Below, piece by piece: positions 48,208 to 58,459 of a stretch of DNA of 64,000 nucleotides. Each line of letters opens with the position of its first letter. Positions within the stretch are counted from its first letter, which is position 1. Origin of the DNA: Alteribacter keqinensis (GTDB lineage Bacteria > Bacillota > Bacilli > Bacillales > Salisediminibacteriaceae); NCBI RefSeq assembly GCF_003710255.1, contig NZ_RHIB01000005.1, positions 1-64,000 of the forward strand, given 5' to 3'. The position numbers and the translations under genes were made by a program. The notes beneath the pieces are model-generated. The model ran no database searches, was not told where the DNA came from, and saw nothing but the letters and a program-made list of their open reading frames with translations.

Positions 48208-48440
48208 GCTCTGTTAAACTCAGGTGGTGATTTCTACTCATTGCGCTCCAATCAACACTTTTTTAATAACGAGACTTTGACTTTTTCAGTGGACGCACTG
48301 CGGGGTCTTGCCTGGCCCCCACTACCGCAGGAGTCTCAGGCACTTCGGCTTCATCGATCTTGTCAACAAAGGCAACAAGCTTTGATAGAAAAGACGTTTT
48401 GAAGCGGGATGCAGCCGGAAGATCCTTGCTTTCCGCGGAG
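48208..48440. repeat. dispersed palindromic element, copy F (composite)
   Basis: It starts with the outer arm GGCTCTGTTAAACTCAGG, a TGATTT..AATCAAC hairpin like copy E, then the right half of the core (CACTGCGGGGTCTTGCC, CGCAGGAGTCTCAGGCA, TTCGGCTTCAT). It ends near CTTTCCGCGGAGGACACC, the start of another core. It looks like two merged or rearranged copies. No gene is supported in the ispE-sspF gap. Confidence 0.6.
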
Positions 48441-48462
48441 GACACCTGCAATATTCTCCTGT

Positions 48463-48505
48463 TAAAAAAAGAGGCCCAAAAGACCAGTCGGTCTTTTGAA
48501 CCTCA
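48463..48505 (-). terminator. sspF terminator
   Basis: The minus strand has GAGGTTCAAAAGACC and GGTCTTTTGGGCCTC followed by seven T, 21 nt after the sspF stop. Confidence 0.92.
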
Positions 48506-48525
48506 TGTCACTGTTACGTTCGTTT

Positions 48526-48717
48526 TTAGTGTCTGTTCTGGTTTTGTCCGGTCAGCTGCTGTTGGGCTATCTCAACTGCCCGCTTGGTCATGTTTCCGGC
48601 GTCCCGTGAACGGATGCCGCCCCAGCCTTCACGTTGAACAGTATCATAGAAGCCTAAATCTTTTGCCAGCTCTTCTTTAAAACTTTCTGACATAACGCCT
48701 CTTCTTCTTCTGCCCAT
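48526..48717 (-). CDS. sspF: alpha/beta-type small acid-soluble spore protein SspF
   Basis: Minor SASP-like DNA-binding protein of 63 residues, [20 protein letters not shown] at the start, then [21 protein letters not shown]. In B. subtilis sspF is forespore expressed. A GGGAGGG site precedes the ATG. A sigma-G promoter is expected; upstream I see only a loose match (TGAAAG and CACTATA, about 20 nt apart). Confidence 0.96.
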   Translation of the reverse strand: MGRRRRGVMSESFKEELAKDLGFYDTVQREGWGGIRSRDAGNMTKRAVEIAQQQLTGQNQNRH

Positions 48718-48817
48718 AGTTAAACCCTCCCATTAACAGTGACGCTTATAGTGTTACCTTGTGAGCACCTTAACTTTCATGCGTCTTTTGGCTTCAATGG
48801 AAGAATTTCGGACAAAT

Positions 48818-48880
48818 AAAAAACGATTATCCAAAAAATTTCCTAAGATCGTTCCCTTAGACGTTTTTTTGAATAATCGC
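48818..48880 (-). terminator. veg terminator
   Basis: A long hairpin has outer arms CGATTATTCAAAAAA and TTTTTTGGATAATCG on the minus strand, an inner CTAAGGGAACGATCTTAG stem-loop, and then TTTTTTATTT. Confidence 0.88.
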
Positions 48881-48908
48881 ATGTTAAAAGACACTTCTCG
48901 AGTGACAG

Positions 48909-49169
48909 TTAAACAGACTCTGTGGTTGCTTCTTCTTCTGGAAGTGACAGTTGAACCGTATCTGTCAGTACATCAGTATAGCTGTATGATACGCGTTCGA
49001 ATGCGTGGGCATCCTGATCAAGCTTGATAATAAACACTGAAGGATACGTTCCCTCCAGCAGACCAGAACGTTCAATCGTCTTTCTTCTTCCGCCATTTGC
49101 TTTAATCGTGACTTTTTTCCCGACGTTTGCGTCTAATGTGCGTTTAATTTCAATCAACGTTTTTCCCAT
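48909..49169 (-). CDS. veg: Veg protein
   Basis: Highly expressed small protein of 86 residues with an SH3-like RNA-polymerase-associated fold; in B. subtilis it promotes biofilm formation and spore outgrowth. The family core [20 protein letters not shown] and [15 protein letters not shown] is clear. ATG at 49169 follows AGGTGGAG and matches the family start MGKTL; the ORF upstream of it overlaps the promoter. Confidence 0.96.
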   Translation of the reverse strand: MGKTLIEIKRTLDANVGKKVTIKANGGRRKTIERSGLLEGTYPSVFIIKLDQDAHAFERVSYSYTDVLTDTVQLSLPEEEATTESV

Positions 49170-49191
49170 TCCACTCCACCTCACTGTATAT

Positions 49192-49220
49192 ACAATACCA
49201 CCATTCGACATCGTTGTCAA
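49192..49220 (-). promoter_or_regulatory. veg promoter
   Basis: On the minus strand TTGACA, 17 nt and TATTGT form a strong sigma-A promoter about 23 nt upstream of veg, like the well-known strong B. subtilis veg promoter. Confidence 0.8.
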
Positions 49221-49365
49221 ATTAAAATAAAGTTTAAATTATAACAATGTATCATAGTGACTGTCAACAAAAGATTCCCTTGCCTTTTCGGCAATTTTTG
49301 CACACCTTACTGACATTGAAATCCTTGTTTACGTAGTTTGTGCAAACTTCTCATTTTTATGTAAA

Positions 49366-49414
49366 CAGAAGGGGATTTGCCCTTCTCAGGATAAATTGTC
49401 GATTGTTCAGGATA
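49366..49414. repeat. phased short direct repeats, locus 4 (core CAGGATAAA)
   Basis: TTCTCAGGATAAA and TTGTTCAGGATAAA have cores starting at 49387 and 49408, exactly 21 bp apart. A weaker unit (ACAGAAGGGGA) sits a further 21 bp to the left at 49366. The remaining part of the veg-yabG gap (49221-49365) shows nothing definite. Confidence 0.55.
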
Positions 49415-49441
49415 AACTACCGCCCAAACTCTCCTGACAAT

Positions 49442-49479
49442 AAAAAAAGAGCTCCAGGTCCTTCACACCCGTAACTCTT
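49442..49479 (-). terminator. yabG terminator
   Basis: The minus strand has AGAGTTACGGGT and ACCTGGAGCTCT with a short loop and seven T, 7 nt after the yabG stop. Confidence 0.85.
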
Positions 49480-49485
49480 TTTACG

Positions 49486-50358
49486 CTATTCTTCGATTTC
49501 TTCCTGTTCCACTGGTATGCCTCTTCTGAGAGATCCTTTTGTTTCAATGCCTCCCATTCCCCGCTCCCCGGTTAACGTATGCTTCAGCATATCCCATAAT
49601 GCCACACGCTCCATAAATGGAGTGAGGCTGATCTTGGAAACCACATAAACGGGATCGAGTGCGTGTATATTGATTCGTTCAGGTGAACTTGCAAAATTGG
49701 CACCGGCTCTTAAAATCGCTTGAAAGTACGACTGGCACGCACCTGCAAAAATAACAAGGTGGTCCATGTAGGGAACAACCTTCCTTGCTTCTTTAACGGC
49801 ATCGACAAAATACCGGGAGTTTCTGTACGCCTTCATGTCCGTTTTTGAACCTTTATTTTTCATGTAAGCATCATGTCCTGTAATAACCAGAATATCAGGA
49901 CGGACCATTTCAATCAGAGAGGCTACTTGAAGAGGCATTTCTTTTTCTGCAATATGAACGCCGTATACAGGCACACCCAGACGGTCATACACTGCCGTAC
50001 ACTTTTTAAGGTAGAGAGGGTCACCGTCTATATGGAGGATTCGTCCCGGCAGCTCAAAAAAAGACTGTTTCTCTGTATAACCTGAGGTAATTTCGTACTC
50101 CGTCTGCTCCCGTATGAGCTTTCGATCCTGTCGAAAAAGATGATAACAGCTCTCCTCTTTTTCTTTAAACTGGTTACTATGACGCTTTCGATCCGTTTCT
50201 TCCATAACGACTAAATCGTCGATCGGGGCATCCGCTACTAAACGCATCTCTTCCCCGAAAAGTTCGACAACATCCCCGTTGATGGCCACAACCCTGAACA
50301 GGACATCACACTTGTAGGATGCCCTCCCAACGACCTGGCCGATTTTAATCCCTCGCAT
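49486..50358 (-). CDS. yabG: sporulation-specific protease YabG
   Basis: Cysteine protease that trims spore-coat proteins such as SpoIVA and SafA and enables their cross-linking. It has 290 residues with IKIGQVVGRASY at the start, LHIDGDPLYLKKC, DILVITGHDAY with a conserved His, and the probable active cysteine in VIFAGACQSYFQAI. A sigma-K promoter lies 22 nt upstream. The position between veg and ksgA is conserved. Confidence 0.95.
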   Translation of the reverse strand: MRGIKIGQVVGRASYKCDVLFRVVAINGDVVELFGEEMRLVADAPIDDLVVMEETDRKRHSNQFKEKEESCYHLFRQDRKLIREQTEYEITSGYTEKQSFFELPGRILHIDGDPLYLKKCTAVYDRLGVPVYGVHIAEKEMPLQVASLIEMVRPDILVITGHDAYMKNKGSKTDMKAYRNSRYFVDAVKEARKVVPYMDHLVIFAGACQSYFQAILRAGANFASSPERINIHALDPVYVVSKISLTPFMERVALWDMLKHTLTGERGMGGIETKGSLRRGIPVEQEEIEE

Positions 50359-50379
50359 GACAAACGCCTCCTCACACGA

Positions 50380-50407
50380 TAACGTATGCGAGAGAAGGCG
50401 TATCAGT
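50380..50407 (-). promoter_or_regulatory. sigma-K promoter of yabG
   Basis: On the minus strand CATACGTTA matches the sigma-K -10 CATANNNTA exactly, with AC 17 nt upstream as the -35. yabG is a sigma-K gene in B. subtilis. Confidence 0.7.
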
Positions 50408-50420
50408 TCCCCTATTCAAA

Positions 50421-51314
<894 letters not shown>

Positions 51315-51866
51315 TCACTCTTCTTTCTCTTCACTGTAGTCAAGGGCACTGATAAATTCCTCCCTGGTGATGTGAAACTGCATCAGTCTTCTGTGAAGCT
51401 GCTTCCCGTTGGCATATCCGATCTTCAGCTTCTGCCCGAGCTCTTCTCTCTTCTCTTTTGATCCTGCGCCACCGATTAATCCAGCAGTCATCAGATCATC
51501 CATTGTAATCTCTTCACCGGGCTCCTCGCCCGGACTTCGGACATGTTCAAGAGCTTCAAGGAGCGCTTCATCCGATGCATTTTCAACTCCGATTTTTCCC
51601 CGGTGGTTTTTGGCAAGCTCCTTTGGCAAAAAGGCATGCTTACACCCAGGAACAGCCGCTTCAATCGTCCGGCGGATCTTCTCACCGGGATAATCAGGGT
51701 CTGTAAAAATAATGACCCCTCTGCGCTCTGCTGCCAGCCGGATTTTTTCGATGGTCACGTCATTTAACGCAGATCCGTTCGTTTCTATCGTGTCGCACCG
51801 GGCCACTCTGTTTAACGCTTTTGTGTCGTCTTTTCCTTCGACAACGATCATCTCTTTTATAATCAC
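51315..51866 (-). CDS. rnmV: ribonuclease M5
   Basis: Toprim-domain nuclease that matures 5S rRNA precursor. It has 183 residues with the Toprim glutamate in VVEGKDDTKAL and the aspartate pair in IFTDPDYPGEKIR. It is always next to ksgA in Bacillus. About 470 bp to the next gene hold repeat copy G and otherwise nothing supported. Confidence 0.96.
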   Translation of the reverse strand: MIIKEMIVVEGKDDTKALNRVARCDTIETNGSALNDVTIEKIRLAAERRGVIIFTDPDYPGEKIRRTIEAAVPGCKHAFLPKELAKNHRGKIGVENASDEALLEALEHVRSPGEEPGEEITMDDLMTAGLIGGAGSKEKREELGQKLKIGYANGKQLHRRLMQFHITREEFISALDYSEEKEE

Positions 51867-51992
51867 AATAAACCTCTTTTATTATCGCTTATTTCTTAAA
51901 AATTGCTGCATATAGGATATAGCTGTATCATCTTCTTTATTACAAACTGTTTTCGAATAAACTGCTGTTATTCATACTTCATTCAGGGTAGA

Positions 51993-52113
51993 AATGAAGC
52001 CTCCATACCCTTCGTTTTCCGTGGCGGTGCCGGCAAACCTCCTCAAGCTAAAGCTTTGCGGGGTCTTGCCTGGCCCCCTCTGCCACAGGAGTCTCAGGCA
52101 TTCCGGCTTCATT
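51993..52113. repeat. dispersed palindromic element, copy G
   Basis: The outer arms are AATGAAGCC and GGCTTCATT. The core starts TTTTCCGTGGCGGTGCCGGC, continues TTTGCGGGGTCTTGCCTGG and ends CCACAGGAGTCTCAGGCAT. Its right half is almost identical to copy F. It lies between rnmV and yabE. Confidence 0.75.
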
Positions 52114-52336
52114 ACCTTTTCCAGCAAAAGCAACAATCTTTAAAGAACCAGCTTTATTACAAGGAAAATTTAGAATTAGGTGTTGAATTCCGAGTCTTAC
52201 GCTCCCTCTGATCAACCGTAAACCAAGAATACCCTCTTTACACAGCAATGTTTAGGAATACAGCGTTGATTACTTTCGTCACGCAGAAATAGACACAGGA
52301 TAATTCCTGTGTCTATTTAGTATATCATGGTATAGG

Positions 52337-53722
52337 TTAATCTAAAATCCGCACTTCTACAGACCTTCTCCCGAACGAGCCCGCTCCACTCGGCATAAAG
52401 ATATCAATCTTGCGCCCCTGGATCGCTCCGCCCGTATCGCCTGCCAGATACGTTCCATACCCTTTGACTTCAACCCGGGATCCCAATGGGATGACACTCG
52501 GGTCAACTGCAATTACCCTTGCATCCGGATTATCCTTCAGGTTAATACCTGTAGCAGTAATCCCTGAGCATCCGGTACAGTTCGCTGTATAGGCAGTGGC
52601 TTCAAACGTCTGCCAGCTCCCTGATGAAGACGATGAGGAGGAGGACGAACTTCCTGAACTTGAAGATGAACTATTCGACGCCGCGGAACTTGAAGAGCCG
52701 GATGACGACGAAGATGAGCTGGAAGTATTGCTTGATGTATCACTTGATGTATTGTTTGAAGAACCGTCCGCTGATGCACTGGTTGAGCTGCTGTCGGAAG
52801 AGGCGGAAGAATTAGAGGAAGAACCACGTGACACCGTTGTGGTTACAGGAGCCGGTGATTTCGTCCCAACTGCCACGATACGGTCTTCACTTTCTTCGAC
52901 CATCTCTTCTTTTACTAATTCTCTGGATACTTCTTCTCCGTCTTCAAAAATAACTTCATAATGTTTTTTCAGTCTTCCGTCTTTTCCGCTGTTTACGACC
53001 TTCTCATTTCCCTGATCAAGAGATGAGTCGTTTTTTCTTACTGTTGCAAAATCAACAGCTTCTTCCACGACATCGGTGACCTTTTCTACGCGGACAACCG
53101 TAAGGTCCGTCTCGTTGTTCAAACGCTCTTCGACAGCCGGCTCAATTTTATCCAGCTCGTTCAGCATTATCTCATGTTGTTCTAAAAAGTCAGCGACAGT
53201 CGTCGAAGTGGTCATGATATTCTCTTCTTTTCCGTCTATGTATACCGTGACTTCAAAGGCCGGTTCGTACACAATATCGGTTTCAGAGGTGATTTTAGTT
53301 TCTGTTGATGGTGAGAGAAAATCGTGCTCACCTATGTCGAGGTCAACCTCCCGGAGTAGCTCCTCCACGGTTGTGGCAGTCGTCCAAACGACCGTTCGCT
53401 CTCCGTCAATCATCATCGTAATTTGATTGGCTCTTATTATCGTTATGTCAGTTTCGTCGGTGATTAAAGTATCAAGTGATGGCTCAATGTGATCATGAAA
53501 GCCTACTTCTATTCCTTGTTCTACCAAGACCTCTTCTACTGTACCTGCGTGGGTGACTGCTTCATGCTCCACATCCTCCGCATAGATCGTGACACTTGTT
53601 TTCGTAATTTCATAGAATACAAATCCAAGTGCGGCCAGCACAATAGCAAGGCCGACGCCGGATATGGCCAGCTTCTTCCATGTGAATAACCTGGAAAAAA
53701 ACCGCTTCATCCTATCATTCAT
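52337..53722 (-). CDS. yabE: cell-wall-binding protein with DUF348, G5 and 3D domains (YabE-like)
   Basis: Secreted or membrane-anchored wall enzyme of 461 residues. Order: basic cytoplasmic tip, one membrane segment (AISGVGLAIVLAALGFVFY), three DUF348 repeats (about 40-215), a G5 domain (about 220-300), a 75-residue linker of nearly pure serine, then the C-terminal 3D domain (about 380-461) with the catalytic aspartates in IAVDPSVIPLG, LAGDTGGAI and GRKIDIFM. Resuscitation-factor-like lytic transglycosylase activity is likely. ATG at 53722 has AAGGAGGCG before it. The serine linker is unusual in length and varies by codon slippage in many species. Confidence 0.94.
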   Translation of the reverse strand: MNDRMKRFFSRLFTWKKLAISGVGLAIVLAALGFVFYEITKTSVTIYAEDVEHEAVTHAGTVEEVLVEQGIEVGFHDHIEPSLDTLITDETDITIIRANQITMMIDGERTVVWTTATTVEELLREVDLDIGEHDFLSPSTETKITSETDIVYEPAFEVTVYIDGKEENIMTTSTTVADFLEQHEIMLNELDKIEPAVEERLNNETDLTVVRVEKVTDVVEEAVDFATVRKNDSSLDQGNEKVVNSGKDGRLKKHYEVIFEDGEEVSRELVKEEMVEESEDRIVAVGTKSPAPVTTTVSRGSSSNSSASSDSSSTSASADGSSNNTSSDTSSNTSSSSSSSSGSSSSAASNSSSSSSGSSSSSSSSSSGSWQTFEATAYTANCTGCSGITATGINLKDNPDARVIAVDPSVIPLGSRVEVKGYGTYLAGDTGGAIQGRKIDIFMPSGAGSFGRRSVEVRILD

Positions 53723-53941
53723 AGTCAGAACGCCTCCTTCAATTTTCACATTTTACCCCTATCCACCTTTCTTGTCAATTCGGTTCTGAGAACCATTTCC
53801 TAGTATTATCGTCGACCTTTGATGGGAAAGTAAAGAATTATCACTCGACATTCACGACAAAAGTATGAAAAAACGGTGTAGAAAAATAGGTCTCGATTCA
53901 TTACTTTGACAATCCTGCCTATCCTTCGACACCGAATCATG

Positions 53942-54709
53942 TCAGTTTATGTTAAAAAGTCTTTTCGCATTTATTCGTGTTTCTTCTATCAATTCCTCAT
54001 AGGAGACACCTTTTAATTCAGCAAGCTTTTCGGCAACAAGAGTCACATAAGCCGGTTCATTTCTCTTTCCCCGGTTTGGGTGGGGGGCAAGAAAAGGGCT
54101 GTCTGTTTCAATAAGAAGACGCTCCATTGGAATCTGTGCTGCAACTTCTTTTGGAAGTCTGGCGTTTTTAAACGTAACCGGACCGCCGAAGGAAATGTGA
54201 AAGTTCATATCCAGACATTGTTTTGCAATCGCCATGTCCCCTGCAAAGCAGTGCATAATTCCTCCCACTTCCCCTGCATCTTCTTCTTTCAGCACATCCA
54301 CAACGTCCTGGTCCGCTTCCCGGTTATGAATAATAATTGGCATGTTGAGCTTTTTGGCGAGGCGGATCTGCTTTCGGAACACCTCTTTTTGAACCTCGGC
54401 AGGTGACTTGTCCCAGTGATAATCAAGACCCATTTCACCGATGGCTACCACTTTCGGATGGGCAGAGAGTTCTTCGATCCAGGCAAGGTGTTCATCTGTC
54501 ATATCAACAGCGTCGACGGGATGCCAGCCGACGGCCGCATATAAAAAGTCATATTGTTCAACAAGTGCCATTGCCTTATTGATTGTTTTTTCATCAAAAC
54601 CTACAACGACCATTTCTTTCACGCCTGCCTGCTGCGCACGTTCGATTACATCATTTACATCGTCTTCAAACTGATCGGCGTTCAAATGCACGTGGGTATC
54701 AAATAACAT
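53942..54709 (-). CDS. tatD: TatD-family metal-dependent DNase
   Basis: TIM-barrel hydrolase (YabD) with 3'-exonuclease activity in relatives. It has 255 residues with metal ligands FDTHVHL, the GEMGLDYHW glutamate, IIIHNRE, HCFAGD and ETDSPFLAP. ATG at 54709 follows GAAAGGATG. It lies between metG and yabE as in B. subtilis. Confidence 0.96.
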   Translation of the reverse strand: MLFDTHVHLNADQFEDDVNDVIERAQQAGVKEMVVVGFDEKTINKAMALVEQYDFLYAAVGWHPVDAVDMTDEHLAWIEELSAHPKVVAIGEMGLDYHWDKSPAEVQKEVFRKQIRLAKKLNMPIIIHNREADQDVVDVLKEEDAGEVGGIMHCFAGDMAIAKQCLDMNFHISFGGPVTFKNARLPKEVAAQIPMERLLIETDSPFLAPHPNRGKRNEPAYVTLVAEKLAELKGVSYEELIEETRINAKRLFNIN

Positions 54710-54734
54710 GTGTATCATCCTTTCTTTGCTTATT

Positions 54735-54822
54735 GCTTTTGTTAAACTCTGGTACTAATGCGCCGGTAAGCCATGTTTCACATGAAACAATCAACTTATT
54801 TAAAAATGATCTTTAACACAGC
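54735..54822. repeat. dispersed palindromic element, copy I (small) with embedded parS-like site
   Basis: The outer arms GCTTTTGTTAAACTCTGG and CTTTAACACAGC resemble copies B, D, E and F. The inner AATGCGCCGGTAAGCC matches the left part of the copy B core. The parS-like sequence lies in the centre, followed by the family CAATCAAC. Confidence 0.5.
54774..54789. promoter_or_regulatory. parS-like site (Spo0J/ParB binding)
   Basis: TGTTTCACATGAAACA differs by one central base from the parS consensus TGTTNCACGTGAAACA. Bacillus carries several parS sites close to the origin, and this window is origin-proximal by synteny. It lies in a gap, not in a gene. Confidence 0.65.
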
Positions 54823-54829
54823 ATGCTTA

Positions 54830-54990
54830 TTAAGGACGTCCGATCTGCGGATTCAGGAATTCTGTTTTTTTTCAGGGATCAGCCAGCTGAATTCAATTTT
54901 CAGGAAAAAATAGACGGTTTAAGGAATAACAGCACATCTTCAGGGATTTACCTTCTGTTTCAAGGAATCCAGCCTCTATAGTAAGGAATC
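54830..54990. repeat. phased short direct repeats, locus 3 (core CAGGAAT/AAGGAAT)
   Basis: Eight units of (T)CAGGRAT or TAAGGAAT have their A before GG at 54833, 54855, 54874, 54902, 54922, 54942, 54963 and 54984. The steps are 22, 19, 28, 20, 20, 21 and 21 bp and the spacers are unrelated. It lies in the tatD-metG gap. Confidence 0.7.
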
Positions 54991-55045
54991 GCCTCGCTTT
55001 ACACAACGCTACCCCAAACAATTCCTCCTGCCTGCTTCAGGCAAG

Positions 55046-55082
55046 CCCTGAATGCCGATGAAAAACCATCGTGCATTCAGGG
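55046..55082. other. perfect 15-bp hairpin without T run
   Basis: CCCTGAATGC plus CGATG pairs with CATCG (via one T) and GCATTCAGGG around a short A-rich loop. There is no poly-T on either side, so it is not an ordinary terminator. It follows the metG terminator. Confidence 0.6.
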
Positions 55083-55099
55083 TTCAAAGCAGCATTTAC

Positions 55100-55130
55100 G
55101 AAAAAGACCCGGCAACTCGTGCCGGGCTCA
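55100..55130 (-). terminator. metG terminator
   Basis: The minus strand has GAGCCCGGCAC and GTTGCCGGGTC followed by TTTTT, 6 nt after the metG stop. Confidence 0.9.
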
Positions 55131-55135
55131 TCTTC

Positions 55136-57121
<1,986 letters not shown>

Positions 57122-57139
57122 TCACCTTTGCGAGGCGTT

Positions 57140-57425
57140 TTTTTCCATAAAAAAAGCACCCATCCCTCAATTGGGACGAGAGCATCATACTCACGTGGTA
57201 CCACCCAGATTCCCCTGTTTTTTCACAAACACAGGGCTCTATCGGTTACATTGTAACCAGTGCCTGTAACGCAGGCGTACGTCGCCCCCTTATGGCCAAT
57301 GCCACTCGAAAGCGGAGCTCCTCTCCGGACCATATTCAAAAGGGCTGTTCATACCGGTTTTCAGCTGCCCCGGCTCTCTGGAAATGAATGCTCTCTTTCT
57401 ACTCATCCGATCATTGGAAAACATC
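57140..57425 (-). promoter_or_regulatory. T-box riboswitch (methionine specifier) upstream of metG
   Basis: On the minus strand the T-box bulge motif TGGGTGGTACCACGTGA lies at 57192-57208. It is followed by a terminator hairpin, GCTCTCGTCCC and GGGATGGGTGC, and seven T (57148-57184). The stem I start GATGAGTAGAAAGAGAG is near 57390-57410. An ATG triplet at 57331-57333 within GAATATGGTC is the likely specifier codon, which fits control by uncharged tRNA-Met. Confidence 0.92.
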
Positions 57426-57440
57426 GTGTATTCTCATTAA

Positions 57441-57469
57441 AATATAACCAATGCCCCTGCCACTGTCAA
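57441..57469 (-). promoter_or_regulatory. sigma-A promoter of the metG T-box leader
   Basis: On the minus strand a perfect TTGACA, 17 nt and TATATT stand just upstream of stem I. The stretch from 57490 to about 57975 between here and the abrB promoter is AT-rich and shows nothing I can support. Confidence 0.8.
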
Positions 57470-58010
57470 GAAATCATAGCCCGGCAGATGGCAATACTTC
57501 TATTCAGTAACAAGTATTGACCAGACCTCCTTTAACTAAACCTTCTGTTAAAAAGTTCACACACACTTTACGCACCCAAAGTAATTTACCTTATTTTATG
57601 AAAAAAGGTGTCATTTTCCGTCAAACAGGGTAAAGGAATAATCAGGTGACCAGTATTACACCAACGTCTGATGAAGAAACGTGAGGTGGTTGGCTTTTTC
57701 TTACTCTAAACCGCACCCAAATGACCCGGTCGTTTGCAGCCAACTTTTTACGGACACTATTTTTCTTTCCAAATGCCGTTAATTATGGACACAAGCAGGA
57801 AGATCATGTCGAATGGTTTAGTGATTTTCTGTATAAAAGTCTTTCATTTTCGAAAATCAGTACTCTTTTCATTTACATTAAATTTAGGGAAGTAATTACC
57901 ATATTCGCTGTTTTGTTTAGAAAACGCTGATAACACTGCATTTTATCGCCGTTTTACTAATCTTCAATTCTAAAAAATTGACAAAAACTTTGAATATAAA
58001 CGTTTTCACG

Positions 58011-58061
58011 TTGACTTCTTTTGGAAGAGTTGGTATTCTAAGTTTGAAAGATTTTGTCGAA
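58011..58061 (+). promoter_or_regulatory. abrB promoter with Spo0A box
   Basis: TTGACT (58011-58016), 17 nt and TATTCT (58034-58039) form a sigma-A promoter. Downstream of the expected start, TTTGTCGAA at 58053-58061 is a perfect Spo0A box, the arrangement by which Spo0A~P represses abrB in B. subtilis. Confidence 0.8.
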
Positions 58062-58118
58062 GTTTGACTACTCTATTTTTAAAAATACGAATTTTTCTTT
58101 ATGGGAGGAGAATGATTC

Positions 58119-58406
58119 ATGAAATCAACAGGTATTGTAAGAAAGGTCGATGAACTCGGCCGCGTGGTTATTCCAATCGAATTGCGCCGTACATTGGACA
58201 TTGCAGAGAAGGACGCTCTTGAGATTTACGTGGACGATGATCGTATCATCTTGAAAAAGTACAAGCCTAACATGACTTGTCAACTTACTGGAGAGGTTTC
58301 AGATGACAACCTGTCCCTTGCCGGCGGCAAGATCATCCTAAGCCCTCAGGGAGCACAGGAAATCGTTAACGACCTTCAAAGCTACCTTGAGAAACAAAGC
58401 AAGTAA
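58119..58406 (+). CDS. abrB: transition-state regulator AbrB
   Basis: Global repressor of post-exponential genes. It has 95 residues: the swapped-hairpin DNA-binding domain at 1-50 (TGIVRKVDELGRVVIPIELR) and a C-terminal multimerisation domain with the conserved cysteine in NMTCQLTGEV. GGGAGGAG precedes the ATG. It is the only gene on the plus strand, as in B. subtilis, where abrB also runs against its neighbours. A Spo0A box in the promoter suggests the usual repression. Confidence 0.98.
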   Translation: MKSTGIVRKVDELGRVVIPIELRRTLDIAEKDALEIYVDDDRIILKKYKPNMTCQLTGEVSDDNLSLAGGKIILSPQGAQEIVNDLQSYLEKQSK

Positions 58407-58420
58407 GCAGCTGAAACTTT

Positions 58421-58456
58421 AAAAGCCTGAAACCGTAATGGTTTCAGGCTTTTTTT
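58421..58456 (+). terminator. abrB terminator (may also serve rsmI)
   Basis: AAGCCTGAAACC and GGTTTCAGGCTT with eight T on the plus strand. The run of A on the left (AAAA) gives a shorter T run on the minus strand, so it may work in both directions between the convergent abrB and rsmI. Confidence 0.92.
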
Positions 58457-58459
58457 TAC

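Noticed and set aside
52596-52961. Very acidic plus-strand frame with Asp/Glu runs
   Set aside because: It is the reverse reading of the poly-serine linker of the YabE-like protein.
57721-57930. 69-codon plus-strand frame between metG and abrB
   Set aside because: No ribosome site, AT-driven Phe/Ile/Lys composition, no recognisable family.
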